Shown one piece after another: positions 13,131 to 25,319 of a stretch of 64,000 nucleotides of DNA (positions are counted from its first letter, which is position 1; every line of letters begins with the position of its first letter). The notes below the pieces were generated by a model, which saw nothing but the letters and a program-made list of their open reading frames with translations, was not told where the DNA came from and did not search any database. Both the position numbers and the translations under genes were made by a program. The stretch is from the NCBI GenBank assembly GCA_030247855.1, contig JAPDRN010000044.1, positions 1-64,000 of the forward strand. The letters run 5' to 3'. This stretch comes from Knufia peltigerae. Taxonomy: Eukaryota > Ascomycota > Eurotiomycetes > Chaetothyriales > Trichomeriaceae.

Positions 13131-13414
13131 TATTCATTACTAACCCGCGTGACGGGCTAAAAGAGTTCAAAGTAAGCCTAGATAAACTATTGAGCATATT
13201 AGATAAACTACAGAAAAAATATTGATGAAATTCACGGTGGTCGTTATGATGTAGCACCAAATGTGTTTAATCACTCAATGGAAAAAGTGAAGTGTAGAAA
13301 GCTTAAATTTTGTATATGGATGGATCACCCTATAGATGGTTTACCCGCTCTCTATGCTAAGACTTACTTTATATGTGGACGGGTCACCCGTCCACGGCGT
13401 AATAGTGTTAGGTT
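9714..13414. repeat. long repeat A, copy 2
   Basis: This is the direct-repeat partner of 78-3,780 at an offset of 9,636. The type-A helicase continues leftwards beyond 9,714, which shows that the left end of copy 1 is a truncation rather than the element's natural end. Confidence 0.9.
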
Positions 13415-14310
13415 CTTAACTGGGCTGCCCGGCCCATAAATGATTATTAATAGCTTAAATAGCTTAAAAACCCTTTACCTAACGTAAGTATGTCTGCACT
13501 TTCGCGCGACTCTATCTAGTTTTAGGAGATCACTACCCACGCATCGCATAAGCCTACTTGGCTAGAAACTCCTACTTAGGTTAAAGCCATTAATTGCGCG
13601 GATTAGTGACAAATAAGTGACCTAGTCCTTAATATATTAGTAAGTCTTAAATCTATTACATGTTAATTCACTTAATCACTAATATTCACGACTTAAAGAG
13701 TAATTAATCTAGAAACTAAGTGACTTTATTCATGCCAGCCTAAAGAGTGTGCCTAATGTCTCTTAGCGTGATTAGCTAACTAAGATATTATAACCCCAAT
13801 CTATCTTAATCCCATGTTACCTTAACTTGTTTACCGGTCTTCTCACGGTAGCCCTTACTATATACTATTCATTGGATAATGGTGCTGAATAGTGTATGGG
13901 TCCTATTCATTAGCTATTAACGATATTAGTTAAAGAAGTGTTCTATGTGGGACGTGATGAGCTTGGTGGGATCATTTAGAAGTGTTTTAAAGATGTGCTC
14001 TAACATTGCCACGCGATCACACCACATTAAGTTAGCTAGCATACCGATAAATATAGAAGTCTCTACCTAATTACTTAGCTCTTAAATACCTAACATGGCG
14101 GCAAAGTATAAGAGTGAGTTAATATGGACCTAAAACGCTACGTTCTACTTTTATAATATGATCCAAAACTTAAAGATAGCTTGATTTAGTACCTAATATC
14201 ACCCCTAGTGATTCTTCTCATTATCGGCATTAATCGCTCTATGTGCTAGTCGCACACTATGAGTCACTTCTGTGGCGGCGATACTAACCTAATTTAAGAG
14301 CTACTGCTAG
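13415..14310. other. AT-rich spacer between helicase relic and tandem repeat
   Basis: There is no open frame of useful length and no recognised motif. RIP-like composition continues. I see no clear second copy of this stretch elsewhere in the window. Confidence 0.4.
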
Positions 14311-15750
14311 TTAAGGGTTAATGTGATACTATGCTAGGCTTGAGTTTCCTGGTGAGATAGCTAGCTCACGCGAAGATAGTAGACTAAATACCACTTAATA
14401 TACCTATAGTAGTCTAGCATAGACTTTTTCGAGCTCTTAACCTTGAATGGCATTAGTGAAGCTTTACTAAGGTTAATCTTATTTAGCTAGCGTAATGTCT
14501 TATGCGAGACTCATATAAGACGCTCACAGCACTTTATAATTATTCATTTAACACTCTTTATTATCGCTATAAGTTACTTCTACTACTCTTAAGTCTTACT
14601 AATATAGTGTAACTAATAAGACTTATCACTAAGTTATTTTCTCGTGGTTAGTAGCACACTAATATCATAAATAAATAATAAGTTTTTACTCTTAAAGTGC
14701 GCGACCTATTTTATCTCCTTAACTTATGTTAATGTCTTACTTAGATTCTCTAGGTTATTCACTTCTTTAAGATACTTTTATTATTAATTATTGTCTTATT
14801 ACTTTTACTAATTTACTATCTATATCTATATATAGTTACTATAGAGTAAGGTAGTCATTAATATAACTACCTTTTTTCTTTTCTCTGATTTATTCTCTTC
14901 CTTATCTTAAATAGTTTAGTACTTAGTAAATTAACTATGAGAAAATGTCTGCAGCTAAACTTATGTCTAGCTAGTCTCACTCTTTAGGTAAGACTTCTCT
15001 TAATTATAATATTCTTAGCGCTTATAACTTCATATTAAGTAATTATAGCCATTATAGCTATACCTAATAAATATAGGTAATTCGAGTATTAGGGCACTCT
15101 ATACTAGTATACAGATTATAAAGAGGTCTTATATAGTTAATATAGTAATATATATAAGTATATCTTAAAGTTAATAACTAGTTCACTAATAAACATTATA
15201 CTAGTGAACTTTAATTATCTTTTTAGGCTAAATACTTACTTTATAGTGAAGATATAGTAAGATATAATACTCCGTTAAAAACATAAGTTCTAATGGGTAT
15301 TTTATATTAATTAACATTCTTAAGAGCTAAATAAATAAGTTAGTAGTTAAAATGTTATGTTCTATAAATTTATTTCATTAACTATATATATAAGCTATAA
15401 AGATAATATTAGTTATATAGTCTCGCGTATTTATAAAGCTACATAATATATTATATTAGGTTTAATTATTAACCCTAAGCTAAATTAAGAGCTCCTAATT
15501 AGGTTAACCCTAAGTTAGCTCTCTACACTACCTTAAATTTCTATTGTCACTTTCTTTACTTACCTAATAAGATAAAACTATGAATTTAAGTAAGCTACCT
15601 AAATAAACTATTAGAAGTGTTAAATCAAAGTTTTAACTCATTATCTATCGTGGTTATTAAGAACTTAGTATAAAGAAACTTTGCATAAATAACCCTAATT
15701 TTGTTAGTGCACATGATAGAACTTAGCCTAAGTTCCATAACTAATACTTT
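14311..15750. repeat. 1,440-bp tandem duplication, unit 1
   Basis: The unit begins TTAAGGGTTAATGTGATACT and recurs exactly 1,440 bases later, directly abutting. The copies differ by transitions with no visible indel. It contains no recognisable coding region. The ends do not look like LTR ends (no TG...CA), and no terminal inverted repeat was seen. Confidence 0.9.
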
Positions 15751-17190
15751 TTAAGGGTTAATGTAATGCTATGCTAGGCTTAAGCCTTTTAGTGAGATAG
15801 CTAGCTCACATAAAGATAGTAAACTAGATATCACTTAATATACTCATAGTAGTCTAGTATAAACTTTTTCGAGCTCTTAACCTTAAATAGCATTAGTGAA
15901 GCTTTGCTAAGGTTAATCCCATTTAGCTAGCATAGTGTCTTATATAGAACTCACATAAGATACTTATAGCACTTCATAATTATTCATTTAATACTCTTCA
16001 CTACTATCATAAGTTACTTCTATCACTCTTAAGTCTTACTAGTGTAGTATAACTAATGAGATCTATCACTAAGTCATTTTCTTATGGTTAGTAGTACACT
16101 AGTATCATGAATAAATAATAAGTTTTTACCCTTAAAGTGCGCAGCCTATTCTATCTCCTTAACTCATGTTAATATCTTACTTAGATTCTCTAGGTTATTC
16201 ACTTCTTTAAGATACTTCTGTTATTAATTATTGTCTTATTACTTTTACTAATTCATTATCTACATCTATATATAGTTACTATAGAGTAAGATAGTTATTA
16301 ATATAACTACCTTTTTTCTCTTCTCTAGTTTATTCTTTTCCTTATCTTAAATAGTTTAGTACTTAGTGAATTAACCGTGAGAAAATGTCTATAGCTAAAC
16401 CTATATCTAGCTAGTCTCACTCTTTAGATAAGACTTCTCTTAATTATAATGTTCTTAGCGCTTATAGCTCTATGTTAAGTAATTATAGCCATTATAGCTA
16501 TACCTAATGAACATAGATAATTTAAGTATTAGGGCACTCTGTGCTAGTATATAGATTATAAAGGGGTCTTATATAGTTAACATAGTAGTGTATATAAATA
16601 TATCTTAAAGTTAATAGCTAGTTCACTAATAAACATTACGCTAGTGAACTTTAATCGCCTTTCCGGGCTAAATACCTACTTTATAGTGAAGATATAGTAA
16701 GACATAATACTTCATTAGAAACATAAGTCCTAATAGGTATTTTATATTGACTAACATTCTTAAGAGCTAAATAAATAAGTTAGTAGTTAAAATGTTATAT
16801 TTTATAAGTTTATCTTATTAACTATATATGTGAGCTATAAAAATAGTGTTAGTCGCGTAGTCTCGCGCACCCATAAAGCTATATAATATACTATATTAGG
16901 TTTAATTATTAACCCTAAGTCAGATTGGGAGCTCCTAATTAGGTTAACCCTAAGTTAACTCTCTACATCACCTTAAATTTCCATTGTTACTTTCTTCACT
17001 TACCTAATAAGATAAGACTATGAATTTAAGTAAGCTACCTAAATGGACTATTAGGAGTGTTAAATCAAAGTTTTAACTCATTATCTATTATGGTTATTAA
17101 GAACTTAGTATAAAGGAACTTTACATAAATAACCCTAATTTTATTAGTGCACGTGACAGAACTTAGCCTAAGTTTCATAACTAATACTTC
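15751..17190. repeat. 1,440-bp tandem duplication, unit 2
   Basis: This is the second unit, ending at 17,190 with the same CATAACTAATACTT end as unit 1. The next base (17,191) already belongs to the type-B helicase repeat, so the boundary is sharp. Confidence 0.9.
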
Positions 17191-18706
17191 CTAGGTAAAT
17201 AGTAGTATAATCTTAGTAAATAATATGCGTACATAGTATATTATTTTAGTGAGTATATATAAGTATATCGCCACTTATTATAATCTTCTATTCTCACTAT
17301 TAATACTTAATACTATATAAAAATGAATTAATGAACATTTAAACTTACTCTAAGTAAACTTATATATAATTAATGTCTTATATAACACTAGTATTAATTT
17401 AATATAAGCATTAATATTCACTTTATCTTTATTAATTAGTAGCTAATTATTTAGCTCTTATAGTAACTTTAGTTAATATAATATTAAGATAAGTAACTAT
17501 TAAGTATTTTTTAGTGTATTAGTTAGTTCTATATCTTAAGTAGCTATTCCCTTATACTTACTCTCTTCCTTATTTTCTAAATAGTCTAGAGTATTTAAAT
17601 TACGCCCTTCACTACTATTAAACTCCTTATTTATACTCTTATTATTAACTTCTCTTTTCTCTTTAAACTCTTACTTTAATTATTATACCCATAATAAATA
17701 GTAAATAAAATATCGCTAGTAGTTATAATAGTGATCTTAACTATTTAGCTCTTAAAGTTATGTTAATAATTAAACATTAGGATCGCTCACTTTTAGACTG
17801 TGTAACTATTATCACTTTTCTTAATATAGACTACTTAATTCACTAACTATATAACTTAATATTATATTTATTACCTTAATTATATTTCACTATAGCTATT
17901 TATTCTTATTTAGGAGTTAAGTGTAATATATAAGAAAGTGAAGATTACACTTATTAAAGTGCTTTGGTCACTAATTTAGATTTTATTAGCTAGTTTAATT
18001 ATAAGTGACCTATTTATTTTTGAGTTACTAAAGTTAGGTCTTAGTTTTTTCCTACTACACCTTTCACTTCTATATAAACTATTAAGAAATGCTTTATTAC
18101 TAAGTAATAAGTTATAACCTTAAATAACTTATTTATAGTACTAAGTTATATGAAGTGAAGCTTCTTAATAGTAGTGAATTCCTAATAATATTATAAGATA
18201 TATTATTATTATCCTAAATAATGAAGAATTAAAATAATTAATAATCTTAGAATAGAGTTTAGGCCTTTATTTATTACTAAAGTATTCACTATATTATACT
18301 TACTTACTAACTATAAACCTTATATACATACTTCTAAATCTTATTATAATGACTTATAACAATATAATAACTATTAAAGCTGCACTAATAGTAAGTCTAA
18401 GCTTTCCCTAAGCACTTAATTAAAGTAATAATAGTTATTAAATATATAACCTAAGCTAATGTGAGTGTTTCGTAGTGATAATAAGCTATAAGAATCTTTC
18501 TACACTAATTAATAGTGATATAATAAACTCTTTATAGATATTAGTTGCGATCCTAAACTGCAAAGTGATAAGCGCCGTAAACTAGCTACTTAAACTGTTC
18601 TATATACACAAACAGAAGAATTGCGTCCCTATCGCCTTTCGCTATAGCACTAAAATTACCTATGAAAGAGCTGGCTGGAGCCTCGAAACTAAGCTTAATC
18701 CCGGCG
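17191..18706 (-). pseudogene. telomere-linked helicase type B, N-terminal fragment
   Basis: This aligns without visible gaps to 5,623-7,138 at an offset of 11,568, by transitions. The better-preserved copy 1 reads, on the minus strand near 6,150-6,450, WPEHFSKCNLHFLVHH, AVKVINIMLSRAVSEL and VSDPDIRLLARL, like the N-terminal part of TLH proteins. Here the first bases at the right edge (about 18,590-18,706) remain open, encoding IKLSFEAPASSFIGNFSAIA. Most of this copy is more AT-rich than its partner. It ends at 18,706 where ordinary-composition DNA begins. Confidence 0.7.
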
Positions 18707-19960
18707 GGCTGCATCTGCCAATGGAGACTCGGGCATGAATAGTACTGCGCAGAACTATACCAGTACTGCAAGCTCTGGCACCTGCAGCGGCATATTTGCG
18801 TCAGGTCTGTTTGTTGTGACTGCGATCGCAAATATGTTATAGCATAGTTCGCATTTCTTTAGATCGAAGGTCTAGCTTCGAATGGAGTATATCTGATCTG
18901 ATTCCATAGAATTTTTAAAAAAATAGGTTTTAACACTAACGATGCACTAACCCATTCACACTCATGTACTTAAACGCAAAATAGTGGTGATTAATGGATA
19001 AATGATCCCTAAATACCTACTCGTATATAAGATGTACGTCGTACTCAAGCGCGGGGCATAGCTCGTCCAAAGTGGAAATTCCGCCTCGTGAAAATCGTTA
19101 CTCGCGAATTAAAAAATGATTCGTTAAATAAGGGTTGATCTTAGGGACTAAGCGAAAGCCACTTCGGTCCTAAACCTTAACCAAGCTATTAAGTTGAGCG
19201 AGTGTCCTCATTTTCCACGATATTTGCCATGTGGAAATTGATCATACACAATGGGCGGGGACTCATGATAGCTGACCCGCCACATAATCAGGTGCGGGAA
19301 AGTGGAAAAGGGCGATCACAGCAGCTATGAAAGGGTATAATATACTCACCAAAAGATTAGATCTTCTCTATGATTGTGGACTTCACTCCTATTATAGTCC
19401 TTGCCATTAGATTTACCTAGAGTAACGTAAACCCAGCTCTCTTGATGCCATTCAGAAAAATTGCAACGAAGTCATCGCTGATCATGCCGGTATAAGTCTG
19501 GCCAGTCTCTTGGTTCGTGACTTGCGCTCCAGTCACCTATCAGTGAAAGCTTGCTAAAGACATTCACAGCCACGGAGGAAGGAGCCCGCTTATGCGACCG
19601 CCCTGACTGGGGAGAAACGCTAATGGGGCCAAGGCTGCCCTACCCCGAATGGTTAGGGGCGGCCCATTCAACCAGATACAGTAAATGTGCGTTTCTTGCA
19701 GATTCTTGGCGATACCATCCATGGTATGCTGCCACGAAGTAACAGTATCAGTGTTGGGCTATATAACTCCCTGCAAGAACACAGTCCTATTTACAGACAG
19801 TCAATCGTTTCACTTTGCATGCCAGTCCAACTCTTACCCCTGCGGAAAACACAAATCAATAGAGGGACATATCACTCCGTCATATCTACATTTCATATCT
19901 TGCAAAACAGCGGGCGGCCTTGAGCGACACACAAGGCTCTGAGCCACATTTCCTTTTGCC
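18707..19960. other. transition zone, no supported gene
   Basis: The composition changes from RIP-like to mixed. Open frames are short (81 codons or fewer), overlap in several frames and resemble no family. The minus-strand frame ending at 18,831 is the continuation of the helicase fragment's frame into unrelated sequence. Two TGGAAATT-containing strings (about 19,071 and 19,232) are direct repeats of no obvious meaning. Confidence 0.4.
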
Positions 19961-20494
19961 ATGGCACAAGCTGCTCCTTCTCTTGTCCTTTTTGGACCAA
20001 ATAGACAGGGTGTGCTGTACAGCGTTGATGCACAAGGTACCCAGCTGCCCATGTTCGCCGACAATGTCAGAAAACAAAAGCCTCAAGTCCAAGTGTTTCG
20101 AATCCTGCAAAACAGCCTGCATCACCCAATTGCTACCTCGTCATCATCGTCTCTAAGTGGCACCGTCACCATGACGTTGAATGGGCAGGAGATCAAGATG
20201 AAACCAAGCTGGGAAGGCATGCAATTCAGTATGTCTTTTGAGAGTCCCGCAGGAAAATTGACTTGGAGACCTACATCGTGGGGGAATGGAATGATGCTTC
20301 GGGATAAGAGCGGCACTTCATTGGCCAAGTACGTGTATTACAAGCTATCTGGAGATCCTCAGTTGGAAATATTTGTCCCACTGGACGACTCTTTCCTGGA
20401 TCTAGTGGTCACGGCTGCAATATCTGTTTACGAGAACGATAAAAAGAGTCTTAAGACCGTGTCCAAGGTTGTTAAGGCTGCCGCAGGAGTGTAG
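19961..20494 (+). CDS. small conserved fungal protein, possibly tubby-C/LURP-one-like fold
   Basis: A single uninterrupted 177-codon frame with a clear ATG. The sequence alternates beta-prone segments with glycine turns: FGPNRQGVLYSVDAQGTQ, then SLSGTVTMTLNGQEIKMKPS, SPAGKLTWRP, GTSLAKYVYY and an acidic hydrophobic end PQLEIFVPLDDSFLDLVV. No signal peptide or membrane segment is visible. It looks like the single-domain fungal proteins with a tubby C-terminal or LURP-one-like barrel, but I recognise this only by general pattern, so the fold is a guess and the function unknown. It is the first intact gene from the telomere. Confidence 0.7.
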   Translation: MAQAAPSLVLFGPNRQGVLYSVDAQGTQLPMFADNVRKQKPQVQVFRILQNSLHHPIATSSSSSLSGTVTMTLNGQEIKMKPSWEGMQFSMSFESPAGKLTWRPTSWGNGMMLRDKSGTSLAKYVYYKLSGDPQLEIFVPLDDSFLDLVVTAAISVYENDKKSLKTVSKVVKAAAGV

Positions 20495-21214
20495 CTGTGG
20501 GCCATGACACTGGAGCTCTGAACGAAATGTAACATAATCTAAGTATCTATGGACTGCCCATGGGAAACGTCATATTTCTTTGCCAACAAGTTTTTCCACA
20601 ACAAACACGGATAGCTATCTCCGTCAAGCATTTCTCGCGTCATTATCACTGGTATTTGTTAGTTTCTGTTGTGACATGAGGCTGATAGACTATCTTGACA
20701 TTCATGAAAGTCTCATGGAATCGTTCCGCATGCTTGGAAATTGTAGGGAAACTTCTAGTATGTCACTTCGATGTATCTACTCTACTCCCTTCGGGCCGAT
20801 ATTTTATTCTGCAATAACATATGCTTCCACTGCTCTAACTCACAACAGTTTCAGGCTCGCACTATACTTCGTAAACATCTTCCACTGCCTAACTGCCATA
20901 AATTTCCAATTGGACTTAGCGCAGCACCAAATATTTATACAAACCAGATGTAAGACATTCTAGCGCGTTCATCGCAAACAGAGCAAGTAAAGCAAAAAGC
21001 CGCCAAAACGTGCCGAGGTTTAGCCCAACATGACGTACTGAGTGGCCATGGCTTATCGTGCTCCCACATGAGCTCTCTTCTGGAGTATATGTCGGAATGG
21101 AGAGATTGTCGTATATCTTGAAGGGTTTGAGCTGCACGAACAAGTCTCAATGATGACTGCTGTGCGACAACGGAAAAGCTAGGATAATTCCACTAAGAGT
21201 TAGAAGGACTGACT
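20495..21214. other. intergenic, no supported gene
   Basis: A 127-codon plus-strand frame (20,580-20,963) starts without a clear ATG context, has low-complexity Ser/Leu/Phe composition and matches nothing I recognise. I leave it uncalled. Confidence 0.4.
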
Positions 21215-21879
21215 TCGTTGGACCGTTTTGGCCCCTAGATCGCTCTGCGTTCTGCCAGTATCTCGAGAAACGTCGTCGCTAACGGCAAAGCCGAGCACAT
21301 AGTCTGATTGGATTCTGGTTTCCAGACCCATTCTTTGCGTCCTTTCCAATGATCACCGACAATTCGCCTTTGATGTCAAGTTCGTGTGCCTCAGGGTTAA
21401 TGGGATTGTTCTCAAATCGTCCCGCCAAGGCATCTGTAACAAGTGGCTCCGTATGACAAGAAGCGATACGGTTCACCAGTCCCCAATCTCACCTGCATAT
21501 TTCACAACCACGACTGGGAGGGTTGGGATAGCAAACTAGTCATGTCAATCGGGGCCCTTTTCGTGGTAACACCAGTCGGAGACTTATACTCGCTAGTTAA
21601 AGGCAATTCCCGAGAATAGAGGCACTTGTTCCAACGGGAAGAGGACCTGAGTCTCTTGTAAACACGAAAATTCTCTCGCCTTGTTGCAACGAGCAGTAAT
21701 ATCTCTGAAATGATCGCTTTGTTATCACAGGGTTTGAATCCCGGGTCGAAAGGGCCTAACCCAGCGAATGTGTCTACAGACTCGCCTTTCAACTCCTTCT
21801 GCCAGTCGAGACCAGCCTCACCGTAGCAGACTTTGCCGTTGTCTGCTTTGAATATTACTAAGCGAGAGAAGCTGGCCAA
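21215..21879 (-). pseudogene. fumarylacetoacetate hydrolase-family gene, frameshifted remnant
   Basis: Segments of the FAH-family fold occur in order on the minus strand but in different frames. The N-terminal FSRLVIFKADNGKVCYGEAG begins at about 21,876, preceded by TTG where ATG would be expected. IPTLPVVVVKY follows near 21,500-21,540, then DALAGRFENNPINPEAHELD and GELSVIIGKDAKN at about 21,320-21,450. DYVLGFAVSDDVSRD follows at about 21,240-21,300 in a shifted frame. The rest of the domain is missing. FAH-family enzymes hydrolyse C-C bonds in fumarylpyruvate/acetoacetate-type acids. At least two frameshifts and the lost start show that it is dead. The changes are indels and substitutions, not RIP. 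Confidence 0.8.
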
Positions 21880-22824
21880 TTTGAAACGCTTTCTCCATGC
21901 TTTTGGTCTGATACAAATAAGAATGCTAAGTTTTTCTGCCTTTGTATCGCTATCGAGGCAAAGAAGCGCTCTCAGCAGAAACGATTCTCCAAAGTGTCAA
22001 TGTTTCACAGCCAGCACACTAGAAGAAACCGAGTGAGGGAGACTCTGCTTAAGATCTAGCAAAAGCGAAAATCTTAGGGCTCCTCTACGCATCGTTGGTT
22101 AAATAGTGAGGAGTGGCTGACCGAATGTGGCTCCCGAGATACATAGTTACCTTGATGATGCAGATTGTTCTGGCTCACCTGAACCTGGACCAAAAGTCGT
22201 TGGCGAACCCAATGGCACGATGACTTATTATAGCCGCAAAAGACGAATGTATAACGAAACAGCAAGGATAGTCTGGTGTCTGTCTCACGCGTGCAGGTTT
22301 CATTGGTGGGGAATTTCGGGGCCAAGCTTGATGTCAAGGCTCATGCAAATGTACTCCGTACTACACTAATTTATACCATGACCCACTATGATGTACGCCC
22401 AGAAGACGAACACTACCCAGTTCCTTGCGATGCCCATTCACATCGAATATAGGGTCATAATCGCTGAACGGGGCGCCTTACGAGTTCTCAAACCCCTAGG
22501 ACCAGACAAACAGGTAGATCTTGTCTTAAAGGATGGGTTCCATAGCAATCTGGGTCTTGGTCATGTCTTGTTTTGGGCCGCTTAAAAAGAAACATTTGAA
22601 TTCCTCCCTCACTGTCTCTCCGCCCCCTACTCCATAGCGATGTGATCTCTTGTTGCTGTCAGGTTTCTCATTAGAGCAGAATGAGGCGTCATTTCACGGA
22701 AACGGCATGTCCTCAGAAGGCGGCGGGAAGTGAGCAAGATAGCAAGCTGCGTAAGTGCATGGCACCTAATATGGACATAAATGGCGATTTCTGAGGAATC
22801 ATCTAGAGCTGCAACACCAACACA
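21880..22824. other. intergenic, no supported gene
   Basis: Only short overlapping frames are present, none with family resemblance. The last 200 bases are the presumed promoter of the membrane-protein gene that follows. Confidence 0.4.
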
Positions 22825-24605
22825 ATGCGCGATTACCAGAGCGAACATCATCGCAATGGAGGAGATGGGGATCCCGAGGGGCCGAACCGGCGTCTGCGTC
22901 CTCCTCGGGGGGCTTCGTTGACAAGGAGCCCTTGAAGCCGTTGCCCACGTTCGATCGCAGGGCACAGCGCAACAAGTTGCTCAAGTCGGGAATTCTCAGG
23001 CTACTGGCCACCACCATCATTTGCTCGCTATTGGTCGTCACCCTCTACGAGTTTGAACAGCTCGACCGAGGTATGACGAACAACGAGCGAAGGGGCTTTA
23101 ACACCCTGATAGTCTTGCTCTCCATGACGCTCAATCTTGTGCTGTTCCACTCGCTCGAGGGTTGCGCTCAAGTTGTGCGGTGGCGGATTTTGGCCTCGAA
23201 ATACAGCACTCCAAAGGAATTCGAGCTGATCTACGAGGCAGATCGGAAAATGCACAGTTTTCGCCTGCTTTGGGCCTCACGAACCCGCCGGGGGGGATTT
23301 TTCTCGAACAAAGTCCAACTTTTGGCAGCGTTCTACTTGTTGATTTCTATAGGCTTGCTTGTCGATACTGCGGTGCTAGGTCTCACCTATTCGATCGAGG
23401 TATCCCCCTACTACAAGATGAGCCAACCAGGGACGGTGTCTGTGGCCAATCTGACCACCATCAGCCCAGTGAAGACTGATCGCGAGTCCCACTACCAACA
23501 GGCGCAGAACTACGGATTGATGAGCCAGGGGTTTGTACCGATCGAGTCAAGTCAGGATGATGAAGACGCAGGCGGCTTCCTGTCGATCCTTTATGATAGT
23601 GACGCCGACGTCTTCTGGTATCGTTTCGTCCAGATGTCAACGACCAACATCCTAAATTATGATACTTCAGATCGTTACATCACGAGCAGGGCCTCGTGCC
23701 GGGAGGTGACGGTCGTCATTGGCGGGAACGGCGGTCGTAACAGCACAGACGGAGTGCAGATAGATGAGCCGAACATCACAATCCAGGACGGGGATGAGCC
23801 CGTTCAAGAACTTTATATCGGCGAACTCCAGACGCCCGGTGGCATCACCTGGCTGGGGAGTGTCAATATGGGTTCTGGTCAATGCGGGCCACGATGTGCC
23901 CATCTGTGGGCGCTTCAGAGCAGTATAGACACTCCTGGACGAGAGAAACCACGATTTTGGAAATGCACAAATACCGTGTCCCAAGTATTCAACGCTGAGT
24001 TGCAACACAATGATACCGTGTTTCAGATCTCCGACCATCTCGCTCAAATAATGGCCGGGGCGATTGGGTTCAGTGGTGTTTCGATCCAAGGACTTCCCTA
24101 CCAAAGGGTGCTCTATCCCGATGGCAATGCGTTTGCCCCAAGCAACAGCGACTCCACCCCACACTTGATGGAATCTACCGTCATGTGGTTTTCGGCAGGC
24201 GCCTTTGCGGCCATGGATGCCTTCGGACCCAGAATTAAGGTGCATTCGCAGCAGCAGCCGATTGCAGCCCAGGTTCTCGATGTCAACTGGAAGTATGCTG
24301 CGCTAGTGCTGGGCATCCCCCCATTTGCTCAAGCACTGGTGCTTATGGCGACAATCATCTACGGTAACAAAATCGTCGTCGGTAGCGGATCCGCTCTCTT
24401 CACAGCGAGATTATTGAGGCCGGTGCTGGACAGAGTGAACGGAGACGGATCTCTCACGTCTGAGAAGCAAGATGTCGATCGTTCAAACGATTGCAGAATA
24501 AAATATCGGCCCCAAGCGAGTGGAGTAGTAGGTGGGACTACGTTCAGGGGAAGTATTCCACACGTGGACATTGAGGATAACCAGAGGCAGCGCCTTAACG
24601 TTTGA
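22825..24605 (+). CDS. fungal membrane protein of unknown function, apparent frameshift near N-terminus
   Basis: The main frame (codons from about 22,881 to 24,605) encodes about 575 residues. Three membrane segments lie near the N-terminus (LLATTIICSLLVVTLYEF, FNTLIVLLSMTLNLVLFHSL, QLLAAFYLLISIGLLVDTAV). A long loop of about 300 residues follows, with Cys pairs and Asn-glycosylation sites (NLT, NST, NIT, NDT). A fourth segment (YAALVLGIPPFAQALVLMA) precedes a short cytoplasmic tail. This layout is common in uncharacterised fungal plasma-membrane proteins. The frame has no ATG at its 5' end. An ATG at 22,825 opens MRDYQSEHHRNGGDGDPEG in another frame, which joins the main frame at the G run 22,878-22,881 if one G were added. 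Either a one-base deletion damaged the gene or the run was misread. Function is unknown. Confidence 0.65.
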
Positions 24606-25319
24606 GGTTCTGACTTGGATCTTCACAAGTGTGGGTTCTTTGATATGGATCAATCTATTTACTGCGAGATGTCAGTTTATTTAGTCGGCGTTGAACAACT
24701 GTATAGCGAATGACCTGGACACCAACGACATAGAGAATGACTTGGATGACAGCGGGAAAGAAGATGACTCAGGCATAGATACTTTGAGCTGGATCTATGC
24801 ACGACAACACAAGTAAGGGGACAGAAAAACAATTGTTGTTCTTCGTTTCAGACCGCGAACGGGTTAATGAGACCTATTTGGCTGCTAACCCCCTTCTCAC
24901 TCTCGGGCACAGCGAGACCTTCAAAAGCCCTTTGTAACTTTCTGCTTTCATGCTCACATTCTTTCTTGCATTCATTGGCTATGAATATCTATTTGTCGCA
25001 AGCGACTCGAAGCTATTCAGGTCAAAAATTTAACGAAGAATCAGTTATACAAGTCAGTGTATTGCGTGATATTTTTGTCGCGCAAAAATCGAAACCGGTG
25101 AATTTCCCGGCATGCCAATCTTTGTATAACAGAATTCGACCGCAAGGGGCTGAATGATTGAGTACACCTCACAACGATCGGCTCAGCCAAACTACAATTC
25201 TCTGTGCTTCGCTCTGCCAACCACCTAATGGCGCCATCAGCAGCCTAGGGAGACGAGGTGTTTTTGTCTCCCACGTGTATTCGTGCATTTCGTGTCTCTT
25301 TCATGAGTTATGAGCTTAA
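24606..25319. other. intergenic, no supported gene
   Basis: A 96-codon plus frame (24,867-25,157) is not supported by any resemblance. The stretch leads into a short piece of the subtelomeric element. Confidence 0.4.

Larger units (their letters stand above)
78..18706. repeat. RIP-decayed AT-rich subtelomeric block
   Basis: The whole block is AT-rich, poor in CpA/TpG, full of TpA, and lacks any open frame above about 75 codons. Where two copies of a sequence can be aligned by eye (78-3,780 against 9,714-13,414; 5,623-7,138 against 17,191-18,706; 14,311-15,750 against 15,751-17,190) the differences I checked are transitions (C/T, G/A), with almost no indels, so each pair keeps a constant offset. 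That pattern is typical of RIP in Pezizomycotina. The block ends sharply near 18,706, where mixed-composition sequence begins. Confidence 0.9.

Noticed and set aside
14311..17190. The two direct repeats as LTRs of one retrotransposon
   Set aside because: They abut with no internal region, lack TG...CA ends and show no primer-binding site or polypurine tract.
20580..20963. 127-codon plus-strand frame
   Set aside because: No good start context, no family resemblance and overlapping frames of similar length.
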